Shown: positions 14,301-26,400, counted from the first letter of the stretch. The stretch is 64,000 nt of DNA from Hypomesus transpacificus (GCF_021917145.1 NC_061068.1:10982975-11046974); one strand, 5' to 3'. A program made the numbers and translations. Notes: generated by a model from the sequence alone, not told the origin.

Positions 14301-15940
14301 AGACTAGGGATATAGAATTCTGCGTGTGGTGGGATATAACAGAGTAATCCCTCCCTAAGGGGCAGTGCCAGGGAACACCATGAGGACTAAGGAGGGTTCA
14401 GAGCTGTTTTCCTGGCTGGACAGACCAGGCTCTGTAGCTCATACTTGTCCCATGACTCACATGACTCATGCTGGATGTGATGTTTACCAAATTGGCCAGC
14501 AACCTTTCTTAGTTCAACAAAGTCATATGAAACTGATGTTGGACCAACACACAATCAGCTTAACGTTCAGTTCCACTGCTGAAATAAGTCAACAATGCTG
14601 ATAGATCAACATCAATCGATGGCAGTCTTTCTGGCCTTTCTTAGTTATTCAATCAATCATTCACGAACAAAACATACTCAAACACGCACACGCATGCATG
14701 CACACACACGCACACACACACACACACACGGATCAGAACCAAACATCTGCAGATGTTGTGTCATCTCCATCTGTCCTATATTGACATCCTTTGTGAGCTC
14801 ATCAGATTTGATAATACACTCCAGTCATGACATGTATCCTGTAACCATCTCCATTCAGCTACAGTAGATACAGAATGGATTTGACCAGTGGTAAGGTACA
14901 ACTAAAACATAACTGAACACTATTTTGGGGTTTGCAGACAGGGTTTTGATTGAATTTCCATGCAATACTTTATCACCACCCACATGGCATTAACATGATT
15001 GTTTACTGAAGGTGAAACATACACAGAGATGGCAGTACACACACTATACTCAGGTAGAAGTACACATACACATGTTTAAAACTTTTCCAATCAAGTTCAA
15101 TTAAAGAAGTACAGGTTCTGACATACACTTGAGTAAAAAGTATCCATCACTACTACCTCTTTTAGTGTCATGCTGGTAACAACAACACAATAACAGTGTA
15201 ACAACAGTGCAATCGCAGTGTAATGCATACATGCATCAATGCATACATGCATCAACTCCATGAATGCAACAGCAAATGATATTGAGCCTAGACTGAATAT
15301 AAGCAATATGCTTTCAAAGGAAATAAGTAGCACACAAGAAAAAGACAAATAGAAAAATAAAAGGCAGTTTGTGTCTCTGGTGCACTGTAATGGGTATGTG
15401 TGTCCCTCATGGTCACTGTGGGACACACTGGTTTCCCCTGGTGTTCTCTGGGGTGAGCCAGATATGCTGTAAATCATCCACAGCTCTGGACCTTGGTGCT
15501 TCCCTCTCTATTAGTAACACAAAGGAGTCTGTATCCTTTACCACTCCTTGAATCTATCTCCATCCCACTCCCTCTTTGAGTCTTTTTCCTAGACAAACAA
15601 AACATACTCAAACACACACACCCTGTCTCATTTTAAAATCTGGAATATGAAGCAAATGTGTGTGCCAGGCATGCATGAAAAAATGCCTGTGTGTTTAGAC
15701 CACAGATAACCAAGCTCAAGTTGAGCTTCAGCATTCTTCCAATTCCAGAGGCAGTCAACTGCTCACAAAATCTCCCCAGATTTCTGATCACAGAGCGAGT
15801 TACTGGAGTAACTGTACAGAGAGAACACATATACAAATACAATCACATACTACTATTTTCCTATATACTTTTAATTCATTTCTCTCTTTACTTTCCATTT
15901 GTTGTCCTCTTTCCTTTCTCCCTCTCTACCTCCTGTCCCA
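11396..15940. other. Intergenic between tRNA-Trp and prelp
   Basis: No coding exon recognised. It holds a 40-bp direct tandem duplication at about 14001-14080 (unit containing ATAACGTAGGCTGTTTGTTA), a (CA)n tract at 14699-14729 and a 17-bp doublet near 15221-15254. A prelp 5' non-coding exon is expected here but I cannot place it. Confidence 0.5.
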
Positions 15941-15948
15941 GACGGACC

Positions 15949-18092
15949 ATGAAGGCAGGTGTGGGACTCGTCTCTGCACTGGCTCTCTTCCTCCTGATGG
16001 GGGCAGTGTTTACCCAGAGAACTCGGCCCAAGAAACCAATTAAACGGCCCCAAACCACCAAAAGACCCACTTTCCATTTGCCTACCCCCCCACCTGGGCA
16101 GCCTGAACCCCAGGAGCCCACTGACTTCCCCCCACCCATCCTGGGCCCCCCCTCCAGCTTCCCTGACTGCCCCCGTGAGTGCTTTTGCCCCCCCTCCATA
16201 CCCAATGCCCTGTATTGTGAAAACCGAAACCTCCGCGAGGTCCCGCTCATCCCGTCAAGAACTCACTACCTATACCTGAGTAATAACTACATCTCCAAGG
16301 TGACAGCGGAACCATTCCGCAATGCCAGTGAGCTGCGTTGGGTCAACCTAGCCAACAACCGCATCCAACGCTTCGATAAACAGGTAAGTGGTCCTCCCTC
16401 CTTTCACTATCTGGCACCTCAATCCTGATCTGAAGTCAGATGTTTCTTTACTCTGCCTCATTGTTTAACTCAAATTAGGTAAGTTTGGCCCTCTGGACCA
16501 TTGGCATGAATCCCCCCCCCCTGCCCTCCCAAACACACACACACACACACCTGTGTACTTCTGTGTCAGGTGTTTGAGAAGCTGCCGAGGCTGCTGTACC
16601 TCTACGCAGATCGTAACCAGCTGAAGGAGGTACCAGATGACCTTCCAGTGGGCCTGGAGCAGCTCTGCCTCAGCAGGAACCAGATCTCCAAGATCCCCTC
16701 AGGGGCCTTCGGCAACATGGAGCACCTGACCCTGCTGGACCTCCACCACAACAAGGTAACACACCTCTCTCCGTCTAGACAACAGGACACCGCCACAGCC
16801 AGATGTCATAGGTACCATGGTTTTGGTGTTTGTGTCCCTCTTGTCCCAGCTGAGTGACAGTGACTTAGGGATGAACACCTTCAAGGACCTGAAGAACTTG
16901 ATGCAGCTCAACCTGGCCCATAATATCTTGAGGAAGATGCCTTCCAGTGTTCCCACTGGCATATCACAACTATTTCTGGACAAGAACAGTATAGACGACA
17001 TCCCTAGGTAGACACCCACACACATGCACACACATGCACACGCATGCACACACATGCACACACATGCACACACACTCACACACACAATAAAATCATGTCT
17101 TTCTCGCTCAGGGACTACTTCCAAGGCTTCACTAACCTGGCGTTTGTCAGGTTGAACTATAATCAGCTGAGTGACAAGGGTGTTCCCAAGGCTGTGTTTA
17201 ATGTGTCGTCTCTACTGGACCTGCAAATGTCCCACAACCAGTTGTCCTCTGTGCCCCTGTTCAACCCTCACCTGGAGCATCTGCACCTTGACCACAATAG
17301 CATCGAGAGTGAGTAGCACCGTCACACCACAGTAACATCCTATCTGATACAATGAATTTCTGCGAGACGATTTAGCTCTCTACGGGGGTCAATAGGTCAC
17401 GTGGTGAGCTTCGCACATTTATACGTGTACACAACTTAAAGGCCTCCCCTCCAGACAGCGAGGAGAAGGCAGCTTGCAACACGTTGATGAGTGACGATAT
17501 TGTCATGTATTCCCTTTGAAGGATAGGAACCCACATGATGACCACACACAGTGCCTTAAGTATTGCACTGTAACCATCTTTGTACAGGGTCACTCCAGTG
17601 TATATGACGCCTTCTGTGACCTCTTGCCTCATTTGTTTAACCAACATTTGATAGACCTTGAAGGTTTAATGATTACAGACCTGGCCTGCTACTTATAAAT
17701 CTGGTCAACCCCTTTTCATTGTCGGTTCTTCTTTTCCAGACACCAATTTAAAACATCACTACACTGTACATCTGTTCTGCCACAGGTATACAATGTGTTT
17801 GTAATTGTGTGTGGTTAATTGTTCCCGTGACAGGTATCAATGGCACCCAGCTCTGTCCCTTTAACCTGCAGTCCGACAGTTTTAGTGATGATGCCCTGAT
17901 ACCCCGACTAAGGTACAGTGCATCACATCAAAAACATACTGAATATTAAACCATCCCACCATACATATGAGAAAGTGGATGACAGTGAGTCCTTCCCACA
18001 GGTACCTGCGTTTGGACGGAAACCACCTGAGCCCTCCTGTCCCTATTGATGTCATCTTGTGCTTCAGACACCTTCACTCCATTGTCATCTAA
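15949..18092 (+). CDS. prelp: Prolargin (PRELP), heparin- and collagen-binding SLRP
   Basis: Coding exons are 15949-16383, 16570-16755, 16850-17007, 17112-17308, 17834-17912 and 18002-18092, all GT-AG, giving 381 aa (human 382). Seen: a signal peptide (about residues 1-22), then an Arg/Lys/Pro-rich segment (residues 23-70) typical of PRELP and known to bind heparin. The class II cysteine cluster is at residues 74-90, followed by leucine-rich repeats (NLAHNILRKMP is near-identical to mammals) and a C-terminal cap ending CFRHLHSIVI. PRELP links basement membrane heparan sulfate to collagen. The start was chosen after the acceptor at 15940-15941; the frame is open upstream but lies in intron. 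Oddity: mammals encode the LRRs in one large exon with one later intron, whereas here four extra introns of 186, 94, 104 and 89 bp are present. The 525-bp intron at 17309-17833 is the conserved one. Confidence 0.95.
17012..17091. repeat. (CA)n and CACACATGCA repeats in a prelp intron
   Basis: This alternating purine-pyrimidine tract makes up most of the 104-bp intron between prelp coding exons 3 and 4. Confidence 0.9.
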
Positions 18093-18888
18093 AGACGCCT
18101 GGCCTGGCCTGCACACAAACAGACACACACACACACATACACACACACAAACACATACACACACACACACTCTGGGGTAATGCACACCTCGTACACTCAG
18201 TACACAGTTGCCATGCTATAGTTGGAGTGTATACTTCCAGAGTGTTTACCTATTTGGTGACGTTGCATCACTCAAGATCATATCCAGAAGTATTATTATT
18301 ATTATCTTAATAATATAATAGCAAATAGCCTGTGATAGCACATTTTTGTGTTTTGTTTTTCCAAATAATTCCATCCTTTCAAAGCTCATGTCAGATGATG
18401 CCTACAAGGAGTAACCTGAATGTATCCAGCTTTGATCACTCAAATATAAGAATTAATTAGGTCAATGCTGCCAGTTGACAGCATCAGGGCATACAGAATA
18501 TGTATGAAGCTGAAAATCAACCAGTTACATAGTCTCCTTGACGCATGGATTTTGTTGTTTTCGCTAAGTTTTGTTAATAGTTAGTAATAAGGATACAGTA
18601 GTGGTAAAGAACAACAACTTCAGAATAAGTGATGCCTTGAAAATAAAGGTACATTGACTGACATGCTACAGATGTGCAGAGAAGGTTTGATTATGGTGTA
18701 CCATAGGACTTGAATGTCCTGAATGTACTGAAACACCACATGGGGGCAAGTCTGCCTACAGGTGAATATAGAAGTGGAGCATGACTACCGTGTAGTTGAA
18801 AATGTCCTTGAGGTACCTATGTTTTTAAGGTGATTTGTTCAGAATGATGATTGTATCCTTGTTTGTATAAAGCAGATGTTCAAATAAA
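18093..18888 (+). other. prelp: prelp 3' UTR
   Basis: Runs from the stop codon to the AATAAA at 18883-18888. It contains a (CA)n tract at 18119-18172. Another signal could be used, so the end is provisional. Confidence 0.5.
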
Positions 18889-21603
18889 AGCGATTAAAAC
18901 CTGGTCTTGGCTCAATGCTTTTCTACACTCATCAGTGATCATTCGTAAGAAACGACTTCCTGTCCCATCCAAACCTAGTATACCCTCAAGTGGTGGTGGT
19001 GTGTTAATGTATAGAGAGGAGCATTATTCTGCATGTCTGCCTGGAAAATTGCAGTGCAGCTGGCTTTGATAAACACCAAGGACCTCTAGTGGTTCAACAT
19101 ATGCACCGCATTAATCATTCACCATGCATTCTGGCAAGCTTTCCAGTTGAAGTGGAACTACACTCCCATCTCAACTTTATCCTGCCCGTTCTTATTTTTT
19201 TGTGACTTTATGGTGAAAAGTTGTGGGTGTGGAATGTAACATGAATATAAATGTATCGGGTAGATGGAATGCTTATTCCTCTTCATGCTTTAAAAAACGT
19301 CTGTCAGAGCAACTGACCGTTCATTGTACGTGTAAGCTCTCCTCCATCGCACATTTTACCATGCACATAGCTGAGCCTACTTATTTCTGCAATGCCATGG
19401 CAGACTTGCATTTTTGATCTGCACTGCTCCTTTTAATATCAGGGTAATATAATACCCTGTACTGCATTTTAGCCTGTCTTTCTTCACATCTGTAATCTGG
19501 GCTTTTTTTTTTGCCCTTTCTGTTTATATATTATGTACTGTTTTTTATTTATTATTATTATTATTTTTATTCAATCCCTACCTCATTTTGTATTTTGTGC
19601 CTTGTATTTGTGTGTAACTATATGTCTTGCACATTTGCGCTTTGTCTTGGCCAGGTCGCCGTTGCAAATGAGAATTATGTACTCAATCGGCTCACCTGGT
19701 TAAATAAAGGTTAAATAAATAAAATAAAATGTTCTGAGTGACACTTTGACATTTGACCAATTTTGACCAATTTAAAGCTAGCCAGCTAGTACATCTCAGA
19801 AAATGGTACTCACCCTCCAAGTGATGTGTCAAACGACCCACCTGCCCAGACATTAAGTACATGGGTCTCCTGGAAGAGAAACGCATAACCCCTTTATGTT
19901 TTCAAATAAACCAACTTCTTTCCCGCCACAACTTTTTTTTTTTATCATCAAAATCAAGGTCTAGGAGTGATGCTTTAGTCGCGTGTGAGTATTAACCATA
20001 GTTAGCAATGATATGTACTTAATATAGTTAATAATAAAACTTGTTATAGTTTAGCTACACTGTCAAGCTTTATATTATTTTAATTATTTCATTTTTCTGT
20101 AAAAAGTATTGTCATTCTTTTATTTTTCAGTATAAATCTCGATTTTTAAAATTCTATAATTACCTTTAGCAAAATATATTGTATATTAAGGAGATTATGA
20201 AGGATCATATTCATTTGCTGATAAACAGTCAGTTCCATTGATAGACTGACACAGTTTTGACCTTGATTGACATTGTCACTGATTTCCTGGCGCTGTAGGC
20301 TGTTTCCGATTAAATCATACTGGTTACCTAGCCTACTAAACTGGCTCTCAGAAGGGACCCAACCTGCTCTGCAGGTGCCTGATTCAACTACCTGTTACTT
20401 ACGCGTGCGGCTAGTGTGTAACATCACATTCTATTACTGCTGGGAAATGTACAGTGCACGTGACAAAAAGAAATTCCCGACATGCCTCTTTCAGCCTTTC
20501 ACAATGAGACAGCATGAAGCCAAAGGATATATGATGGAAACGACCATCTTGAACAGAATTGTGAACAAAAATGGTTTAATGGCCTGAGCCTAATTTGCCT
20601 ATACCAATAGTAATTTTAATGTGGATCCCCCCTCCTCACATTTAAAATACAAGAAAAAGCATCAGTTAAATTACACTATGAATGTGTTTTCATACTAAAT
20701 GCTTGAAACTTGAAATTACATTACAATATTCCTGCAGATGGAATCTTTATCAGGAAGATCATGAAATTAAATAAAAGGCCCGAAATCTTTTCAAACAGAT
20801 ATACAGTGTAATAGTGTAATGTACAATCTGGATATAATACACATTTTTAAAGGATACATGGAAAGTTAGCAGTGGTATGACAAGGATGAACATCAGGTCA
20901 ACTAAATGTAATGTGCTGTATAATATGTTGTGTGTAACAACCCAAGGAAGGTTTCTATGGTACCAGATGATGGAGACCTCTAAAAAACATAAAAACATAT
21001 ACCAAAAAAAAAAAATTTTTTTGTATAACTCATATTCAAAACTTTAAATCCCATTGGGAAATTGTATTTGTCTTGAAACAATGAAGACAGTTCATACTGT
21101 TGTATTGTGTTTCTCTTTATTGGAGAACACATGCCCTAATGCATACAGGAATGCTATTTATAAAATCCCAGAATAACCATTGCTCCTTCCTCTTTCAAGA
21201 AACCAAATGACATTGAAGTGATACTTTCCGGTTTGCCTCACCTATGCATTTCCTTCTGCTAAGGTATGTGTGTGTATCTGGGTGAATTCCCCATCCATCC
21301 TTACACTATAAGAGACCTGAGAATCAGCATAGACAAACACACATGTCCAAGACAGAGAACATACTGCAAAAAACATACTCAAGGTAAGGCAGGACACCTG
21401 CACATCTGGGTTCTATGGGGACCTGTTGTTGGTGACGTGAAAGTTTAAAGTTAAATGTTGTGAATATGCATTACTGGACATTTGCAAATATAATGATGAA
21501 AGTGTGAAATCGTTACGAGTTGAAGTAATTGTCCAGGTGAGTTACATCTCAGAAGATTTTGAATATTGTTAATTGTCTGTTGTCAGACATGCTGGTTGAC
21601 AAG
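18889..21603. other. Intergenic between prelp and the IL-20-like gene
   Basis: AT-rich, with no coding exon seen. It carries the likely LINE 3' end at 19400-19735. The rest shows nothing I can name. Confidence 0.5.
19400..19735 (+). mobile_element. Probable 3' end of a truncated non-LTR retrotransposon
   Basis: The segment ends in short TAAATAAA-type repeats after GGTTAAATAAAGGTTAAATA, preceded by a GCAAATGAGAATTATGTACTC block. This is the style of a common teleost LINE 3' terminus. A short upstream frame (19223-19417) with a WN...SSSCFKKRL motif could be the degenerate end of its reverse-transcriptase ORF. The 5' limit is unclear. Confidence 0.45.
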
Positions 21604-21812
21604 TGTGGTCTGTTACCACAGTCCAGTGACAGTGACTGGTGTGGTCTGTTACCACAGTCCAGTGACAGTGACTGGTGTGGTCTGTTACCACAGTCCAGTG
21701 ACAGTGACTGGTGTGGTCTGTTACCACAGTCCAGTGACAGTGACTGGTGTGGTCTGTTACCACAGTCCAGTGACAGTGACTGGTGTGGTCTGTTACCACA
21801 GTCCAGTGACTG
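21604..21812. repeat. 36-bp minisatellite, six copies, RUNX-like cores
   Basis: Six copies start at 21604, 21640, 21676, 21712, 21748 and 21784; the last is truncated. Each unit contains TGTGGTCTGTTACCACAG, a 6-bp inverted repeat made of TGTGGT and ACCACA, followed by two GTGAC steps. The array ends about 330 bp before the start codon of the IL-20-like gene. Because 36 is divisible by 3, long repetitive open frames arise by chance. Confidence 0.95.
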
Positions 21813-22139
21813 GTGTGGAGACTGGAGAAGGATGACTAAGTTATGGCAAGAATGGTTTCTGAAGAAACTATTGATTCCCTAGGCCTTCTCACTGTTTCAA
21901 CAAGAAAGCAAGTTTGTAATAAACAGACTCGGTCATTCACCAATAAAACACAGGATGAAGCTTTCATCTCTATAGAGGTTGTTTTTGTTCAACTTATCCA
22001 GCAGAACACTAATATAGTGAAATCCAATGCTATACCATATTGGTTAAAGCAGTGTTTTCAAATAACCTATTATAAATTCAAACAGCAACCTTAGGTGTAT
22101 GATTTGATGTCAGTGATCCTGTCTCCCTGTCAGGTTGTC

Positions 22140-23461
22140 ATGGTGATGAAGGTGTTGTCAGAGTCCTCCTGCTCCCGGCTCCTCCTTGTGTTGTTCTGTC
22201 TGACAGGATGTGCCATGGGCCTCAGGATACACCTAGGCAGCTGCACTGTCAGTGCACACACACACGAACTACGCAAACACTACTCTGAGATACGGGCAAG
22301 CGTGGTAAGATCACACACATACACACACACACACACAGACATGGACACACACACACACACACAGACAGACAGACAGACATAGACACACACACACACAAAC
22401 ACATATACACAGAGTCTAAGACAAACAATTTTCTGTATGTTTCAGATTGCAGAAGACAGTAACATGGACATGAGATTACTGAGAGGAGCAGTGATGAAGA
22501 ATATGCAGGTGAGTACCACTGATACCACAATTTGGCTATGACATTAAAGAAGTCCCCTTACTTGTTAGATTGCGTGTGTGTGCCTGTATAGCTCTTCAAT
22601 TATTATTGAGCATTTTGGACTTTGACATGAATTTCACCCTGAATTTCACATGATAAATAGGACTTTTGTTTTATATCCTCTCGTATCCATCGTCTCAAAG
22701 TCATAACAGTCCACCAGTGGTAGTATTCTGACCTGTAATGCCATCTACTGTCCAGGAGGGGGGGACATGCTGTTTAGTACTCTGACCTGTAATGCCATCT
22801 GCTGTCCAGGAGGGGGAGACATGCTGTTTCCTGAGTCTGCTGCTGCGCTTCTACGTGGAGAGAGTGTTCACCAGCCACGCCTCCTCTCATCCCCAGGACC
22901 GCAGTACCATCAGTGCACTCGCCAACGCCTTCATCACCATTAAGAGAGACCTCAAACTGTGTGTGAGTGAACACATACACACACACACTTGCGCTGACAT
23001 AACACATCATAAAAATGTATTCTCTATGTGTTTTCTGTACCTGTGTATGTGTCAAACCAAGTCAAACCCAGATTTCTGTTCTCTCTACTGCACCTGTCTC
23101 GATGCTGTGCAGCACTGCCACTGTGGAGAGAATACCAGAGGCAGGCTGGACTCCCTACATACTGACTTTGGGAAGGTAACTACACATGCCTGTGACAGGA
23201 GATAAGATATATAGAATATATAGAGAAAAATATAATTAATGTATCGAGATATAACGCATCTCTGTTGCTCTCGCCCCTTCCTTTCTTTCTACCTCCCTGT
23301 CTCAACCCTCCCTTCGTCTCTACCTCCCCTTCTCTTTCTCTCTGTCTCCACAGCTGGGAGTGCAGCAGGCAGCACTGAAGGCTGTGGGCGAGCTGGACTC
23401 TGTCCTGGAGTGGCTGGAGGGTCTTGGTCCTCATACACACACACACCCTTCATCGCCATGA
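22140..23461 (+). CDS. il19l: IL-10 family cytokine of the IL-19/20/24 group
   Basis: Coding exons are 22140-22304, 22446-22508, 22810-22962, 23113-23175 and 23354-23461, all GT-AG and phase 0, giving 183 aa. This five-exon phase-0 plan is that of the IL-10 family. Seen: a signal peptide (about residues 1-27), then LGSC, an EIRASV segment, ETCCFLSLLLRFYVERVF, LANAFITIKRDLKLC, CHCGE and KAVGELDSVLEWLE. All align with human IL-20 and keep its six mature cysteines. Such cytokines signal through IL-20R-type class II receptors to JAK-STAT3. Assignment to IL-19, IL-20 or IL-24 is not possible, and fish usually have a single gene of this type; the symbol is tentative. An acceptor at 22131-22133 just before the ATG suggests an upstream non-coding exon. 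A second in-frame ATG lies at 22146. Oddities: a duplicated exon 3 acceptor, and a C-terminal tail encoded by a CA repeat. Confidence 0.9.
22311..22403. repeat. (CA)n/(CAGA)n microsatellite
   Basis: Compound CA and CAGA repeats filling much of intron 1 of the IL-20-like gene. Confidence 0.9.
22723..22830. repeat. 54-bp tandem duplication over a splice acceptor
   Basis: Two copies of a 54-bp unit, 22723-22776 and 22777-22830, differ at only a few positions. Each contains CTGTCCAG followed by GAGGGGG and ACATGCTGTTT. The second copy supplies the true exon 3 acceptor and first codons; the first is an intronic copy of the same boundary. Confidence 0.92.
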
Positions 23462-23662
23462 CACAGAGAGATAGATCAGGCCTGAGAATGGACTTAGCGA
23501 AAGAATATATTATCAATTATTAACATTTTATTTATTTAATTTGATATTTATTGTTCTCTGAACATTTAATGTATGTACAATGTCTTCTGTGGAAAAACAT
23601 AGGGACATTTAAAGTGTGGCCTTGTCCTTACATCACTATACATTGGTATAGATTGCAATAAA
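23462..23662 (+). promoter_or_regulatory. il19l: 3' UTR of the IL-20-like gene with AU-rich element
   Basis: Contains the AU-rich nonamer TTATTTATT at 23528-23536 and more ATTTA nearby, then AATAAA at 23657-23662. Nonamers of this type bind tristetraprolin-family proteins and destabilise cytokine mRNAs (established). Confidence 0.6.
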
Positions 23663-25011
23663 ACTATTTTTGTATTTGATTTGTATTTGATTATATTAAC
23701 TGATGTTGTTATTTCATTTTCCCATTCCCCTATTCAGTACCTTTACATCTGGTATACCTGGAAACAGAAATTCATGCTACTGACATCTAGTGGTTTTAAA
23801 TAGAACAGAAAAGCAGCACAGTGCTGGCTGATTAATACCGGAACTTTTTTGGGAACTGTAAAAAATCTGTATAATACTACTTATTATTACTAGATTCATT
23901 GTATTGTTATGTATCAATTGACCTCAAGGAACTGAAGCCTATTTTCATGATTCATTCAGTTAGATGATGTCTCGAAACTGAGTACTCTCGCACTACAAGA
24001 CAGCAGAAGTGATTAACAGCAGGAAATTATGAGGTGTCGTAATCAGCAGTATTTATGTAACAGTTTTTTGTTTCCTTGTGGTTACAAGGTCAAGTTGTTT
24101 TAGTTATTTGTCCAACTGTCATGGTCAGCATAAGGAGTGTCCAAGACGTTGAAGGTCAGTTCCAGTTGACTGTGGTTTTACTGACCCCAAATTCCTCAGG
24201 ACAGTCCCTCAGTTGATTGCTACATACTTGTCCAATTGAAATAGTAAACTGGGCCAAGTTGTGCCATTCATAGGGGGATTAATGCGTGTCAACACTACAC
24301 ACATTAACTGGGGGGGGTTAGGGGGCACGGCAACATTACACATCCACTGAATGGACAAAAAAGAATAATGATCTGATATCAGTGGTTTAACACCAGTCAG
24401 AATCAGTGTGTGTCTGTGTGACCTTGGGATAAGGGAACTATAGTGACACAGAGTTGTATATTACATATTGATGTAACAACTTCCAGGAATATCTGATTTT
24501 AGCATTCCAGCTACACAGGAGTGCCAGTGAGAAAAGGAAACCATTCCAGTGTGTTACATAACACAGGATGTAATGTTTCAGCAAGAACATACACACACAT
24601 TCACACACAGAACAAAATAACGTCAAGAATGTTGTAAAAAACTCAAATAAAGCACACTGAATCAATGTCAGCTAATATATACGACCTCTTAACACTCAGA
24701 TAAATACATACACACTTTCATTCACATCATGCTGTCATACTTTACAATACAGCTATCAAACAACCTGTCACACAGAGAGATGAGTTGTAATGCTAGGGCC
24801 GGATGGGCTGTTACTACAGACACTAAAATAGAAGGCCCAGATTATTTGTGTCTGATAGACTGCTCGTAAATCAAGATTAGTGCCATTTGTAACAAGTACA
24901 GGTATGTGATAATTGTTTGGTCTTGATATAGTTGTAATAATCATTCCTAGTTTTGGGTGGGGGTATAGTCTGATATGGGTGCAGAATGTGAACTGGTGGC
25001 AGGGTGTAGGG

Positions 25012-25177
25012 CAGGGGTGTTCATTCCTGGTCTTCAGGATCCTCAATCCTGCTCCAATACACCTGATTCAAATGAACGGGGATGTGATAACCATTCATTG
25101 GGATCAGGTATGCTGGAGCAGGTAAACATCTAAAACATACAGGACAGTGGACCCTGAGGACGAGGATTAAACACCTG
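25012..25177. mobile_element. Foldback, hAT-like non-autonomous element
   Basis: The ends are inverted: CAGGGGTGTTCATTCCTGGT at the left matches the reverse complement of the right end (CAGGTGTTTAATCCTCGTCC) at most positions. Inner arms at about 25050-25081 and 25092-25124 are also complementary (CCTGCTCCAATACACCTGAT against CCTGCTCCAGCATACCTGAT). There is no coding sequence. A clear target duplication was not found, so the superfamily is inferred from the CAG...CTG termini. Confidence 0.55.
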
Positions 25178-26311
25178 TCGGGGAAGGCAGAGGGTAGGGG
25201 GTAAAGTCCGAGCAGGGTGGCCAATTGACTACTGCTTGTTGAGCAGTAGTGGATGATGTGTTGTTGCCTAACCATCATTGTGCAACGACAGGACTATGAC
25301 AGGACAATGACACCAGATCATGATTGTTCTGTAACAAGTGCTATTTTTTATTTTCGCAGAAAACAAATTACAAGGATTTTGCCAATTCATCGTTATTCAT
25401 AGCGAAAAAAGGGTAAAAAGAGAAGTTTGAGAAGTTGTTGTACTTTATGTAAATCAGATAAGTACACATTGATTTGGTTACATTTACATGTAGAAACCCC
25501 TACTTCAGTTTGAGGGCTATGTTGGTGTCACTGTGAATGTCTTTCCCATAAAAGGCTGAACAAACCAAAAATTGTTAACAAGCAAACATCAACTCTGTGT
25601 GTCTGTGTCAACAAATGTTTGTTTTTGAAAGGGGGGCATAGTAGTAATGAGAGGCCACGTGACTTGACCAAGCCAATAAATCACATGGAGAGAAGAAGAA
25701 AGTAAAGACAGATCCCATTGGGACCCCAGTAGACGTTAATTACAAGAGCCGTACAAAAAATACTGAAAAATTAAAGACAAATTTTAATAATTGACTCACA
25801 GATTTGGGTGACAATAGAAGAGGTTTAGGAGAATTGTATTAACTTCTATGACACTTCCCAGAAATCTAGAAGGGGAAATCTTCAGGGGGAATATGGACCC
25901 TGGACCACAGAATTAGCTGTATCATGTTCTTATATCACCTCTCTACCTTTCAACTTCTCTGCCTCGGTTTCTGTCATTGCCACCCGCCGGGGATGGCATA
26001 CAGCTCACAGCCAATCCGCCAACCCGCCAACCCACACACATGCACACGCACATGCACATACACTCAGAGGAAGTTCCTAGCGCCCAGAATATAAGATGAT
26101 AGCAAAGCAAAGTTCATCTTTCCTTTCTTTCTCTTAGAAACCCCAACAAATCACCACCTGACAAAGAGCATCATAGTTGACTTGTCATCATTAGTGGATG
26201 GCGTAAGCGAAAAGAACTTCTTTCCATACTGAGCAAACATACTACTATTTCCACACGGGGGTAGAATACCACATGCATGGTGTTGGTAAACATATGAGGT
26301 CCTAGTCAGAA

Positions 26312-26400
26312 TCAGAATTTGTTTTTATTGCCATGTAAGTTTACATAAACACAGAATTTACTGTGGCAGGAATTCCTGGTGCATACAATAAACAGATCTT
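26312..26400. repeat. Interspersed repeat fragment, same family as 9270-9360
   Basis: AGAATCAGAATTTGTTTTTA then TTGCCATGTAAGTTTACATA and ACACAGAATTTACTG share motif order with the 9270-9360 copy. The family name is not certain. Confidence 0.45.

Noticed and set aside
21604-21812. CRISPR-like direct repeats
   Set aside because: The repeats are contiguous with no unique spacers, and this is a vertebrate genome.
21559-21882. Repetitive open frames in the 36-bp array
   Set aside because: Unit length divisible by three gives chance open frames on both strands; no signal peptide, intron or family match.
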